Below are positions 44,255 through 53,523 of a stretch of DNA of 64,000 bases, one piece after another. The notes under the pieces were generated by a model that worked only from the letters and a program-made list of their open reading frames with translations, had not been told where the DNA came from and did no database searches. The DNA is from an uncultured Opitutaceae bacterium. Lineage in GTDB: Bacteria > Verrucomicrobiota > Verrucomicrobiia > Opitutales > Opitutaceae. The stretch lies in the NCBI GenBank assembly GCA_903916755.1, contig CAIWXW010000201.1, positions 1 to 64,000 of the forward strand, in the 5' to 3' direction. How positions within the stretch are numbered: the stretch's first letter is position 1; every line of letters begins with the position of its first letter. The translations under genes and the position numbers were made by a program.

Positions 44255-44279
44255 TTCGAAGTGAGTCAGGATCGCTGGA

Positions 44280-45122
44280 TTACCAGGACCAGGTCAGACC
44301 AACCGAGACCACGCCTTTGCCCTGGGCGGCGGTGTTCTTCACGCGCTTGAAGCCCTTCTGCTTGAAGTAGGCGTCGGAACCGGCCGTGTAGGCCCAGCCG
44401 ACCGTCAGCTTGAGGTCCTTGGTGAGCTGGTAGGGGGCGGCGACGCCGGCCAGCCAGTAGTTGCCGTAGGCATGGGTGTGCGGGGTCGAGCCGTTCACCG
44501 CATCATACTGGAAGTAGGTGCCGACCGTGCCCGTGAAATCGAGCTCGGTGCCCCAATCCTTCAGCGGAACCGTGTAGTAGCCATTCAGCTCATACGTCGG
44601 GCCGTGGAGGATCACGTCGTCATAGACCTTGGGCTGGATCTTGAAGCCGCCGACCGTCCAGTTGAGGGCGAGGTTGGGCTCGAAGGTCTCGCGGTAGAAG
44701 CCCTGGTTCGTCGGGGCGTGGATGTAGGTGTACCAGGTGAAGCCGGGCTGCAGGCTCAGGGAATCCGTGAGGGCCCAGGTGTAGGAGCCATACGGATCGA
44801 GCTCGGGCTGCGAGGAACCGGGGGAAACCTTGTTCCGGCCGATCGGATTGCTGGCCCAGATGCCCAGGTCCCAGTTGCCGTAGGTGGCATCATAGGCGCC
44901 CTGAATCGAGTCCTGGCCGAGGCGCACGCCACGGAACATGTACTGCGAAACGTAGGTCGGTGAGAGGGACTGCGACCACGACGGAGCCGGGGGCGGCGTC
45001 GGGGCGGCCACGGCGGCCGCGGCGGGGGCGGCGGGGGCGGGCGTGTTGCCCGTCTGCGCGTTAACTTGGAGAACCCCCGCGCTGAAGCCAGCGAGGAGAA
45101 TTGCGATGAGTTTCTTGTTCAT
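44280..45122 (-). CDS. TorF-family putative porin
   Basis: The protein has 280 residues. A signal peptide (KLIAILLAGFSAGVLQVNA) precedes an alanine/proline-rich linker (APAAPAAAAVAAPTPPPAP), then beta-barrel strands with aromatic girdles (SPTYVSQYMFRGVRLGQDS, PGFTWYTYIHAP, LTVGWAYTAGSDAYF) ending in VGLTWSW, a typical outer-membrane C-terminus. It is expected in the outer membrane. The substrate is unknown. Its expression is probably strong, as suggested by the good terminator. Confidence 0.82.
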   Translation of the reverse strand: MNKKLIAILLAGFSAGVLQVNAQTGNTPAPAAPAAAAVAAPTPPPAPSWSQSLSPTYVSQYMFRGVRLGQDSIQGAYDATYGNWDLGIWASNPIGRNKVSPGSSQPELDPYGSYTWALTDSLSLQPGFTWYTYIHAPTNQGFYRETFEPNLALNWTVGGFKIQPKVYDDVILHGPTYELNGYYTVPLKDWGTELDFTGTVGTYFQYDAVNGSTPHTHAYGNYWLAGVAAPYQLTKDLKLTVGWAYTAGSDAYFKQKGFKRVKNTAAQGKGVVSVGLTWSW

Positions 45123-45839
<717 letters not shown>

Positions 45840-45847
45840 GGGCTCGG

Positions 45848-46276
45848 TCAAATGGAGTACTTAACGGGGTTCTGGGCCTCGTGGGTGTGCTGGGGACCGG
45901 CGAAGACGCGCAGCTTGGTCAGCATGGTGGCCGCGAGGCGGTTCTTGGGCAGCATGCCTTTCACGGCGTGCTCAATGATGAATTCAGGGTGCTTCTGGCG
46001 CATCACCTTGAGGCTGCGGTAGCTCTCGCCACCGACAAAGCCGGAGAAGAACATGTACTCGTTCTGCTCCTCTTTTTTGCCGGTCAGCACGACCTTCTCG
46101 GCATTGATGATGACGACAAAGTCACCCGTGTCCACGTGGGCGGTATAGGAAGCCTTATGGCGGCCGCGAATCAGATTTGCGGCCTTCACGGCGAGACGGC
46201 CTAGCACTTGCCCTTCAGCATCAATAAGATGCCATTTGGGTTGCACCGTCTCCTTCTTAGCGAGGAAGGTTTTCAT
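45848..46276 (-). CDS. rplM: 50S ribosomal protein L13
   Basis: The protein has 142 residues starting MKTFLAKKETVQPKWHLIDA. GRLAVKAANLIRGRHKASYT and KVVLTGKKE are L13 motifs and GMLPKNRLAATML is near the C-terminus. An upstream in-frame start at 46291 is less likely. It is first in the operon with rpsI and divergent from the DUF423 gene. Confidence 0.97.
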   Translation of the reverse strand: MKTFLAKKETVQPKWHLIDAEGQVLGRLAVKAANLIRGRHKASYTAHVDTGDFVVIINAEKVVLTGKKEEQNEYMFFSGFVGGESYRSLKVMRQKHPEFIIEHAVKGMLPKNRLAATMLTKLRVFAGPQHTHEAQNPVKYSI

Positions 46277-46374
46277 GGGAAAAGAGGTCAAGAGCTAGAC
46301 TTTCGCCGAGGCCTGTCAACCCCTCTTTTGCGGCTGGCGTTGCAGGAGGCTTCGGACCTATACGACCTGTGCAA

Positions 46375-46776
46375 ATGACTCGGTCCCAATCCGCCCTGCT
46401 CGCCGCCGGTTTCCTCGGGGCCGCCGGCGTCGCCACCGGCGCCCTCGGCGCCCACGCGCTCGCCGCCACCCTGGCCGCCCGCGACACCCGCACCGTGTGG
46501 GAAACCGCCGTGCATTTCCATCTCTTTCACGCGGTTGCGCTGGTGGGGCTGGCCGGCTGGCTGCGCTCGGGCGAAGGCGGGGCCGCGGGAAAAAGGGCCG
46601 GCTGGGCGGCCCGCTGCTGGACCGTGGGCACGATCCTTTTTTCCGGCTCCCTCTATGCCCTCGCCTTCGGCGTCGCTCCGCACTGGGTCGGGCCGGTGAC
46701 GCCGCTGGGCGGACTTTTTCTCCTCGCTGGATGGATCTTCGCGGCCGCGGCAGCCGTCGCGCCGCATGAAGGCTGA
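46375..46776 (+). CDS. DUF423 membrane protein
   Basis: This 133-residue protein has four membrane helices. GAAGVATGALGAHAL, WETAVHFHLFHAVALVGL, GTILFSGSLYALAFGV and VTPLGGLFLLAGW are the DUF423 (YgdD-like) blocks. The ATG at 46375 is preferred over GTG at 46369. It overlaps the cca start by 11 bases. Confidence 0.9.
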   Translation: MTRSQSALLAAGFLGAAGVATGALGAHALAATLAARDTRTVWETAVHFHLFHAVALVGLAGWLRSGEGGAAGKRAGWAARCWTVGTILFSGSLYALAFGVAPHWVGPVTPLGGLFLLAGWIFAAAAAVAPHEG

Positions 46777-48172
46777 TTTTCCACTGCCGGTCGATCTGCG
46801 GGCAATGCTCGACGCGGTGCGCCGGGTGGGGCGGCCGCGACTGGTCGGCGGCGGCGTGCGCGACTGGCTGATGGGTATCGCCAGCAAGGACCTCGACGTC
46901 GAGGTGGCCGGCGTGGACTTCGAGACGCTGCAGCGCGTGCTCGATCCCTTCGGCGCCACCGACGTCGTCGGCCGGAGCTTCGGCGTCATCAAGGTACGGA
47001 GCGCCGCCACCGGCGCGGAGTACGACTTCACCCTGCCCCGCCGCGAATCGAAGACCGGCGCGGGCCACCGCGGCTTCGCCGTGCAGCCGGATCCGAACCT
47101 GAGCGATGCCGAGGCGGCCGCCCGCCGCGACTTCACCCTCAACGCGATCGCCTACGATCCCTTCGCCGGCGCCCTGATCGATCCCCTGGGGGGCCAGGCC
47201 GACCTCCAGGCCCGCGTCCTGCGGCACAGCAGCGCCGCGTTCACCGAGGACCCGCTGCGCGTCCTTCGCGCCTTTCAGCTCGCGGCGCGGTTCGACTTCA
47301 CGCTCGCGCCGGAAACGGCCGCGCTCTGCCGCTCGATCGCCGACGCGTACGCCGAGCTCCCGGTCGAGCGGGTCTGGGGCGAATGGGACAAGTGGGCGGT
47401 CAAGTCCCTGAAGCCCTCGCGCGGCCTGGACGTCCTCGAGCAGACCGGCTGGCTCCGCCATTTTCCCGAGATCGCGGCGATGCGCGGCACGCCGCAGGAG
47501 CCGGAATGGCATCCGGAGGGCGATGTCTTCACCCACACCCAGCATTGCCTCGACGCCCTGGTCACCCTCGAGGGCTGGCGCGTCGCCGAGGCGCCGCGGC
47601 GCCGGCGCCTCACGCTCGCGGTGCTGGCGCACGATTTCGGCAAACCCTCGACCACCGCCTTCGCCGAGCGACGGGGGGCGATGCGCTGGATCAGCCCGGG
47701 CCACGAGGCGGCCGGCGGCCCGCTGGCGGAGACCTTCCTGCGCCGCATCGGCGCCCTGCAGGAGCTCATTCCGCCCGTGACCGCGCTGGTGGTGCATCAT
47801 CTGGTCCACCATCGCGGCCATAACGCCGGCTACTCATCGACCCAGGTGCGGCGGCTGGCCCGAAAATTGGCGCCCGCCACGATCGAGGAGCTCGCGCTGG
47901 TCATGTTCGCGGATTCCTTCGGGCGGCCGCCGCTGCAGTCGCCGGAGACGATCATCCTGATCAACAAGATGCGGTCCGAGGCCAAGGCGATGGCGCTGGA
48001 GGACGCGGCGCCCCGCCCGCTGCTGCAGGGCCGGCACCTGCTCAAGCTGGGCTGCCGTCCGGGCCCGGGTTTCAAGCCGCTCCTCGACGCGGCCTTTGAG
48101 GCGCAGCTCGACGGCGCCTTCATGGACGAGGCGGGGGCGGTCGCCTGGATCAGGCCGCGGCTGCCGGCATGA
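46766..48172 (+). CDS. cca: CCA tRNA nucleotidyltransferase with HD domain
   Basis: The protein has 468 residues. The NTase motif LVGGGVRDWLMGIASKDLDVEV (GG.VRD...DxD) is near 28-48, with RRDFTLNAIAYDPFAGALIDPLGG following. Around residues 247-340 it shows HTQHCLDALVTL and AHDFGKPSTTAF, an HD phosphohydrolase domain. This is the class II CCA-adding or poly(A) polymerase-like type that also removes phosphates. It adds CCA to tRNA 3' ends. Starts inside DUF423 and its stop overlaps the GH20-like start by 4 bases (ATGA). Confidence 0.9.
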   Translation: MKADFPLPVDLRAMLDAVRRVGRPRLVGGGVRDWLMGIASKDLDVEVAGVDFETLQRVLDPFGATDVVGRSFGVIKVRSAATGAEYDFTLPRRESKTGAGHRGFAVQPDPNLSDAEAAARRDFTLNAIAYDPFAGALIDPLGGQADLQARVLRHSSAAFTEDPLRVLRAFQLAARFDFTLAPETAALCRSIADAYAELPVERVWGEWDKWAVKSLKPSRGLDVLEQTGWLRHFPEIAAMRGTPQEPEWHPEGDVFTHTQHCLDALVTLEGWRVAEAPRRRRLTLAVLAHDFGKPSTTAFAERRGAMRWISPGHEAAGGPLAETFLRRIGALQELIPPVTALVVHHLVHHRGHNAGYSSTQVRRLARKLAPATIEELALVMFADSFGRPPLQSPETIILINKMRSEAKAMALEDAAPRPLLQGRHLLKLGCRPGPGFKPLLDAAFEAQLDGAFMDEAGAVAWIRPRLPA

Positions 48173-50142
48173 AGGCGGCCCGGCCCTGCCGCGCGTTCCA
48201 GTGGGATCTCGCCCGCCAGGCGGAACGGCTGGACTGGCTCCTGGCCCAGCTGCCCCGCTACGCGGGCTGGGGCTACGAGGAACTCTACCTCCATCTCGAG
48301 GACGCCGTGGAATACCCCAGCCTCCCCGGCGTCGCCCGGCGCGGCGCCTATTCGCACCGGGACCTGGGCCGGCTGGTGGCCCGCGCGGGGAAAGTCGGGA
48401 TCCGCGTCGTGCCGATCGTCAACCTGCTCGGGCACACGCAATACCTGCTCAACGATCCGACGCTGCGGGACCTCAACGAACTGCGGGCGGCCGACGGCCG
48501 CCCGCTGGCGCGGGGACAGATCAGCCCGCTGCATCCGCGGACGCTGGCGGTGGCCGACAAATTGCTGCGGGACGTCGCGGGTTTCTGCACGGCGGGCAAG
48601 GTGCACGTCGGCCTCGATGAATCGTACCACCTCGGACGGCATCCCCGCAGCCAGGCCGAGATCGCGCGGATCGGGCTCGCGGGGCACTTCGCGCGCTATG
48701 TGGGGCGGCTCCACGGCCTGGCGGCCGCCCGGGGCCTGCGCCTGGGACTCTGGGCGGACATGCTGGCGCTCCTGCCGACGGCCGTTCCCCTCCTGCCGCG
48801 CGGCGTGATCGCCTACGACTGGTACTACTATCCGTTCCGACGGAAGCCCCGGATCGAGCTGCGCAATTTCGCGGAGTATGACCTCGCGCCCGCCCTGCGC
48901 GCCCGCGGCATCGCATACTGGGGCTGCCCGATGAACGGCGCGTTCCGCCACGAGCCCCTCCCGATCGTCGGGGAGCGCCTGGCCAACATCGTCTCCTGGT
49001 GGCGCCGCTGCCGCGCGACCGGCGCCGCCGGCATGCTGGTGACCTCGTGGGAGCCGCAGCGACTGGCCGCGGAAATCCCGCAGCTGGTGGATGCGGCGGC
49101 GGCCGGACTCTGGCTGGAGGGAGAGGAGGATCCGCAGCGCCTGCTGGCCGCCGGATGCCGGCGGCTGTGGGGCCGCGCGGGCCGCGCCGCGCCGCCGGCC
49201 CTCGCGGTCACGGACGCGCATCCCTTCTCCGGCTACTCGCGTTGGCAGATCAATGATCGCTGGGACACCGTCGTGGGGACGGAGTCGCTCGCCGCCGCGA
49301 GCGCCGAGCGAAAAGCCTTGGCGCGCCTCGCCCGGCGGCCCGGCCTCCCCCCCTCCCTCGCCGCCAGCGCGCGGTTTCGCGCCTTCGTGGCGGAACGGGA
49401 CTATTTCGTGCGGCAAGCCGGCCAGGCGGTCTGGAGGCTGCGCGCCGCCCGCGGCGACCGGGCCCGGACGACGCTCCTCCGGGAGCAGGAACGGAAGGCG
49501 GCGGAATTCGCCCGGGCGCTGGTGAGCGGAAGGAAGGCGGCCCAGGCCATGTGGCGCCGGACCCGTCCGGCGCGGATCACCAGCGACAACGAGGCCATCC
49601 TGGCCTCGGACCGGCTCCGCCTGGCGGCCTGGAGGGCCTGGCTGAGGCGGGTGCGAGGCCGCCCCGGGGCGGCGGCCCTGGCCTCGCCCGTCGCCGGGGC
49701 CTGGCAGCTGCTGGTCCGCGTCCGCAACTTCGCGCCTGCGGCCCAGAGGATCGTGCTCGAACGGCGGGAGGCGGACCAGCCGTGGCGGGAGGTGCATGGC
49801 CTGTTCCTGATCGAATTCCAGGCCCGGGCAACGCGTTCGCGCGCCGCGCTCGAAACGTGGTTTTCGGCGCCGCTGGACTGGGCCGGTCCTTCGGCGCCCT
49901 TTCCGACCCTGCGGATCGCGGCCCGCGGCTTCGGCCGCTTTGGCATCGGCCCGGTGCTGCTCACCGACGGGGTCCGGCATTTTTCCACGGGAAAGACGCG
50001 GACGGTCCTCGGCGCGAACGCACCCGCCCGCGGCTATCCGGATTTCGACTGGCGCCAGAATCGCGGCACGGCGCCGCTGCGACTATCCGCTCGATCGCCC
50101 GCTGGGCCGGTCAGGACCCGATCGGGTGCCAGGTCGTCTTGA
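48169..50142 (+). CDS. GH20-like TIM-barrel glycosidase (uncertain)
   Basis: The protein has 657 residues without a signal peptide, so cytoplasmic. QWDLARQAERLDWLLAQLPRYAG then GYEELYLHLEDAVEYPSLPGV fits the start of a GH20-type barrel, and the segment GKVHVGLDESYHLGRHP contains the Asp-Glu pair placed like the HxGxDE catalytic motif. FDWYYYPFRRKPRIE and WEPQRLAAEIP follow. The second half is helical and positively charged and looks unusual. Function suggested: beta-N-acetylhexosaminidase or a relative. It is translationally coupled to cca (ATGA). The C-terminus overlaps the convergent ALDH-like gene by about 30 bases. Confidence 0.65.
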   Translation: MKAARPCRAFQWDLARQAERLDWLLAQLPRYAGWGYEELYLHLEDAVEYPSLPGVARRGAYSHRDLGRLVARAGKVGIRVVPIVNLLGHTQYLLNDPTLRDLNELRAADGRPLARGQISPLHPRTLAVADKLLRDVAGFCTAGKVHVGLDESYHLGRHPRSQAEIARIGLAGHFARYVGRLHGLAAARGLRLGLWADMLALLPTAVPLLPRGVIAYDWYYYPFRRKPRIELRNFAEYDLAPALRARGIAYWGCPMNGAFRHEPLPIVGERLANIVSWWRRCRATGAAGMLVTSWEPQRLAAEIPQLVDAAAAGLWLEGEEDPQRLLAAGCRRLWGRAGRAAPPALAVTDAHPFSGYSRWQINDRWDTVVGTESLAAASAERKALARLARRPGLPPSLAASARFRAFVAERDYFVRQAGQAVWRLRAARGDRARTTLLREQERKAAEFARALVSGRKAAQAMWRRTRPARITSDNEAILASDRLRLAAWRAWLRRVRGRPGAAALASPVAGAWQLLVRVRNFAPAAQRIVLERREADQPWREVHGLFLIEFQARATRSRAALETWFSAPLDWAGPSAPFPTLRIAARGFGRFGIGPVLLTDGVRHFSTGKTRTVLGANAPARGYPDFDWRQNRGTAPLRLSARSPAGPVRTRSGARSS

Positions 50143-50977
50143 ACTCCACGAAGTCCCGGATCGCGTAGAGGTGCTGCGCGTCCGCGGAAAACCAGTCGAT
50201 CCGCTCCTCCGCCTTGAGGAGCCGCGTGCGCTTCACGCTGTCCGCCGCGCCGAGCTGGATGGCCTTGCGCTCGTCCGCGCTGGCCACGGCGGAGACGGCC
50301 CGCAGGTGGGTGTGCGTGGCGAAAGTCGGGACCAGCTCCTTGCGGAAGCCGGTCAGGAGGTTCACCACGCCGCCCGGCAGGTCGCTGGTCGCCAGCATCT
50401 CGCCGAGGACGATCGCCGGATAGGGCGCCTTCTCGGACGCCAGGGCGACCGTGGTGTTGCCGCTGGTGATGACCGGCGCCACCAGTGAGATCAGCCCGAG
50501 CAGGGGCGCCGGGTCCGGCGCGACGATGCCCACGATGCCCATGGGTTCCGTCACCGTGAAATTGAAGAACGGCGCGGCCACGGGATTCACGTTGCCGAGC
50601 ACCTGCTCGTACTTGTCCGCCCAGCCGGCGTAGTAGATCAGCCGGTCCACCGCCGCGGACACCTCGCGCACGGCCGCGGCGCGCCCGATGCCGCCGACGC
50701 CCAGTGCCTCGGCCATTTCCGCGCGTCGCGCCTCGAGCATCTCCGCGAGACGGTAGAGGATCTGGCCGCGATTGTAGGCCGTGCGCCGGGCCCAGCCGGG
50801 GCCCGCCTTGGCGGCGGCCTCGACGGCGTTGCGCAGGTCCTTGCGCGTGCACTGCGGGATATTGGCGTAGAACGCGCCCCGCGCGTCCCGCAGCGGGAAG
50901 GTGCGGGCGCTCTCGGAGCGGATAAACGCTCCGCCGACATAGACTTTCGGAGTTTTGGTGATGGGCAGGCGGGGCAT
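50111..50977 (-). CDS. Truncated aldehyde dehydrogenase-like protein (ALDH16 C-terminal-domain-like)
   Basis: The protein has 288 residues and aligns with the N-terminal nucleotide-binding part of ALDH. The NAD-binding stretch reads VAPDPAPLLGLISLVAPVI instead of VIPWNFPLLMLAWKIAPAL and lacks the KPAE lysine. The catalytic cysteine region is missing. It is probably not an active enzyme. In ALDH16 proteins a complete ALDH domain is followed by such a defective ALDH-like domain; here the two are separate genes 12 bases apart, and their summed length (790 residues) matches ALDH16. It may form a complex with the full ALDH. Confidence 0.75.
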   Translation of the reverse strand: MPRLPITKTPKVYVGGAFIRSESARTFPLRDARGAFYANIPQCTRKDLRNAVEAAAKAGPGWARRTAYNRGQILYRLAEMLEARRAEMAEALGVGGIGRAAAVREVSAAVDRLIYYAGWADKYEQVLGNVNPVAAPFFNFTVTEPMGIVGIVAPDPAPLLGLISLVAPVITSGNTTVALASEKAPYPAIVLGEMLATSDLPGGVVNLLTGFRKELVPTFATHTHLRAVSAVASADERKAIQLGAADSVKRTRLLKAEERIDWFSADAQHLYAIRDFVEFKTTWHPIGS

Positions 50978-50989
50978 GGCGCGTTCTCG

Positions 50990-52498
50990 CTAGACCAGCT
51001 TGGCGTAGTCGAGGATGCCCTGGCGGCCGCCCTCGCGGCCGAAGCCGGACTCCTTGTAGCCACCGAAGGGCGACGCCGGGTCGAATTTGTTGAAGGTGTT
51101 GGCCCAGACCACGCCGGCCTTGAGCTCCGTCGACATCTTGAGGATGCGCGAGCCCTTGTCGGTCCAGACGCCGGCGCTCAGGCCGAAGGCGGTGTTGTTG
51201 GCCTTCTCGACCGCCTCGTCCACGGTCCGGAAGGTGAGGATCGAGAGGACCGGGCCAAAGATCTCCTCGCGGGCCACCCGGTGGCTCTGCGTGACCCCGG
51301 TCAGCAGCGTCGGGCGGAAGAAGAAGCCGCGGGCCGGGAGCGGGCACGGCGCCTGGTAGAGCTCGGCGCCCTCTTTGACGCCCACGTCCACCAGGTGGCG
51401 GATCTTGTTCAGCTGCTCGCGGGAGTTGATCGCGCCGACGTCGGTGTTCTTGTCGAGCGGGTCACCGACGCGCAGGACGCGCAGCCGCTGCTTCAGTTTG
51501 GCGATGACGGCTTCCGCCACCGGCTCGTGCACCAGCAGACGGGAGCCCGCGCAGCAGACGTGGCCCTGGTTGAAGAAGATGCCGTTGACCACGCCCTCCA
51601 CCGCCTGGTTGATCGGCGCGTCGTCAAAGATGATGTTCGCGGCCTTGCCGCCCAGTTCCATCGTCATCTTCTTGTCGGTCCCGGCCAGCGACCGCATGAT
51701 GATCTTGCCCACCTCGGTCGAGCCGGTGAAGGCCACCTTGGCGGCGATCGGGTGCGCCATGACGGCGGCGCCGGTCGCGCCGGCGCCCGTCACGAGATTG
51801 ACGACGCCCGGCGGCAGTCCGGCATCCTGGAAGATCTCGGCCAGCTTGAGGGCCGTGATCGGGGTCGTCTCCGCCGGCTTCAGCACGACCGTGTTGCCCA
51901 TGGCCAGCGCGGGCGCGATCTTCCAGGCCAGCATGAGCAGGGGGAAGTTCCAGGGAATGACCTGCCCCACCACGCCCAGGGGCGCCACGCGGCGGCCGGG
52001 GGCCACGTACTCGAGCTTGTCGGCCCAGCCGGCATGGTAGAAAAAGTGCGCGGCCGCCATCGGCACGTCGAAATCGCGCGACTCCTTGATCGGCTTGCCG
52101 CCGTTCAGGGTCTCGGCGACCGCGAACTCGCGGGCCCGGTCCTGGAGCAGGCGCGCGATCCGGAAGAGGTACTTGGCGCGCTCGCGGCCGGCCATCCGGC
52201 CCCAGACGCCATCGGCGGCCCGCCGGGCCGCCTGGTAGGCCGCGTCGACATCCGCCGGCCCGGCCAGCGCAACCTCGGCCAGCTTCTTCTCCGTCGCCGG
52301 ATTGATCGTGTCGAAATACTTGCCGCCGCGCGCCGGGACGAATTTGCCGTCGATGAAGAGATCGTAGCGCGGCTTGAGCTTCGGATCGGCCGTTTCCGGC
52401 GCGGGATCGTACGGCCAGAGGTCGCCGAAGATGAGTTCCGGCCGCGGCCGGCCCGAGCGGGGGGAAGACTTGGGCGGCGGGGAGGCGAGCGGAGGCAT
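50990..52498 (-). CDS. Aldehyde dehydrogenase, NAD(P)-dependent
   Basis: The protein has 502 residues. VIPWNFPLLMLAWKIAPALA and GNTVVLKPAETTPITA carry the NAD-binding asparagine and lysine, TMELGGKAANI has the catalytic glutamate and FNQGHVCCAGSRLLVHE the catalytic cysteine. TVDEAVEKANNTAFGLSAGVW and the final NKFDPASPFGGYKESGFGRE are conserved. Likely oxidises acetaldehyde from the DeoC reaction. It begins 4 bases after the deoC stop, and the truncated ALDH gene follows. Confidence 0.93.
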   Translation of the reverse strand: MPPLASPPPKSSPRSGRPRPELIFGDLWPYDPAPETADPKLKPRYDLFIDGKFVPARGGKYFDTINPATEKKLAEVALAGPADVDAAYQAARRAADGVWGRMAGRERAKYLFRIARLLQDRAREFAVAETLNGGKPIKESRDFDVPMAAAHFFYHAGWADKLEYVAPGRRVAPLGVVGQVIPWNFPLLMLAWKIAPALAMGNTVVLKPAETTPITALKLAEIFQDAGLPPGVVNLVTGAGATGAAVMAHPIAAKVAFTGSTEVGKIIMRSLAGTDKKMTMELGGKAANIIFDDAPINQAVEGVVNGIFFNQGHVCCAGSRLLVHEPVAEAVIAKLKQRLRVLRVGDPLDKNTDVGAINSREQLNKIRHLVDVGVKEGAELYQAPCPLPARGFFFRPTLLTGVTQSHRVAREEIFGPVLSILTFRTVDEAVEKANNTAFGLSAGVWTDKGSRILKMSTELKAGVVWANTFNKFDPASPFGGYKESGFGREGGRQGILDYAKLV

Positions 52499-52502
52499 GG
52501 GG

Positions 52503-53438
52503 TCAGTAGCTGTCGGTGGCGTCGCTGAAGTAATAGGGCGCCTGATACGCGCCGCTCTTTTCCTTGGCCAGCTGCCGGAGGAGGTCGTTCAGGAGCGCGC
52601 TGGCGCCGAAACGGTAGCGCTCATTGGTCAGCCAGGCGTCGCCCAGGGTCTCCTTGATCGCGATCAGGAACTGGAGGGCCTGCTTGGCCGCGCGGATGCC
52701 GCCCGCGGGCTTCATGCCGATCGCGGTCCCCGTATCGAGGTAAAAGTCGCGGATGGCCTCGAGCATCACCTGGTTGTTGCCCAGGGTGGCGTTGAGCGAG
52801 GTCTTCCCCGTGCTGGTCTTGATGAAGTCGCCCTCGCGGATCGATTCCATCGCCAGGAAGGAGGCGACCCGGATCGAGTCGTAGGTCTCCAGCTCGCTCA
52901 CCTCGAGGATGACCTTGAGCGCGGCGTCGCCGCAGGCCTCGACCACGGCGGAGATCTCGTCGCGCACCTCGTTGTATTCGCCCGAGAGAAAGGCGCCCCG
53001 GTTGATGACCATGTCGATCTCATCCGCGCCGTCGGTCACCGCCGAGCGGACCTCCTGCAGCCGCAGCTTGAGCGGCAGCTGGCCCGAAGGGAACGCCGTG
53101 GCGACGGAGGCCACGCGGACCTTGGTGTCGGCCACGTGCGACTTGGCGCGGCGCACCATCGAGGGATAAACGCACACGGCGGCGACCGTCGGCACGGTGG
53201 GATCGTCGCTGGGATGCAGCGCCTTGCTGCAGAGCGAGTCGATCTTGCCGGGGGTGTCCTTGCCCTCGAGGGTCGTCAGGTCGACCATCGAGACGGCCTT
53301 CCGGAGGCCCCACACCTTCGCCTCCTTCTTGATGCTGCGGGTGGTGTACTTCGCCACCCGCTCCTCGATGCCCACGGCATCGACCGGCCCGATCTCGTCG
53401 AGCACGCGGAAAAAGGCTTTCGGAGGGGCAACCGGCAT
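52503..53438 (-). CDS. deoC: Deoxyribose-phosphate aldolase
   Basis: The protein has 311 residues from the ATG at 53438; the upstream frame to 53570 shows no similarity and overlaps the divergent gene. AVCVYPSMVRRAK, DEIDMVINRGAFLSGEY, GDFIKTSTGKTSLNAT (Schiff-base lysine) and MKPAGGIRAAKQALQFL match the longer, eukaryote-like DERA type. It splits deoxyribose-5-phosphate into glyceraldehyde-3-phosphate and acetaldehyde. It is first in the deoC-ALDH-ALDH' operon. Confidence 0.92.
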   Translation of the reverse strand: MPVAPPKAFFRVLDEIGPVDAVGIEERVAKYTTRSIKKEAKVWGLRKAVSMVDLTTLEGKDTPGKIDSLCSKALHPSDDPTVPTVAAVCVYPSMVRRAKSHVADTKVRVASVATAFPSGQLPLKLRLQEVRSAVTDGADEIDMVINRGAFLSGEYNEVRDEISAVVEACGDAALKVILEVSELETYDSIRVASFLAMESIREGDFIKTSTGKTSLNATLGNNQVMLEAIRDFYLDTGTAIGMKPAGGIRAAKQALQFLIAIKETLGDAWLTNERYRFGASALLNDLLRQLAKEKSGAYQAPYYFSDATDSY

Positions 53439-53523
53439 GGAAGGGGAAGGGTCGCTCTGAAACGCCCGGGTTTCAACGGCAAACTGGTTGCCATGCCCGC
53501 CGTTTCCGGTTGATTGCCGACCC

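Noticed and set aside
50111-50977. The short ALDH as a pseudogene or sequencing frameshift
   Set aside because: The frame is intact, ends cleanly, follows ALDH by 12 bases and has diverged motifs rather than a break. The missing part is absent downstream in all frames.
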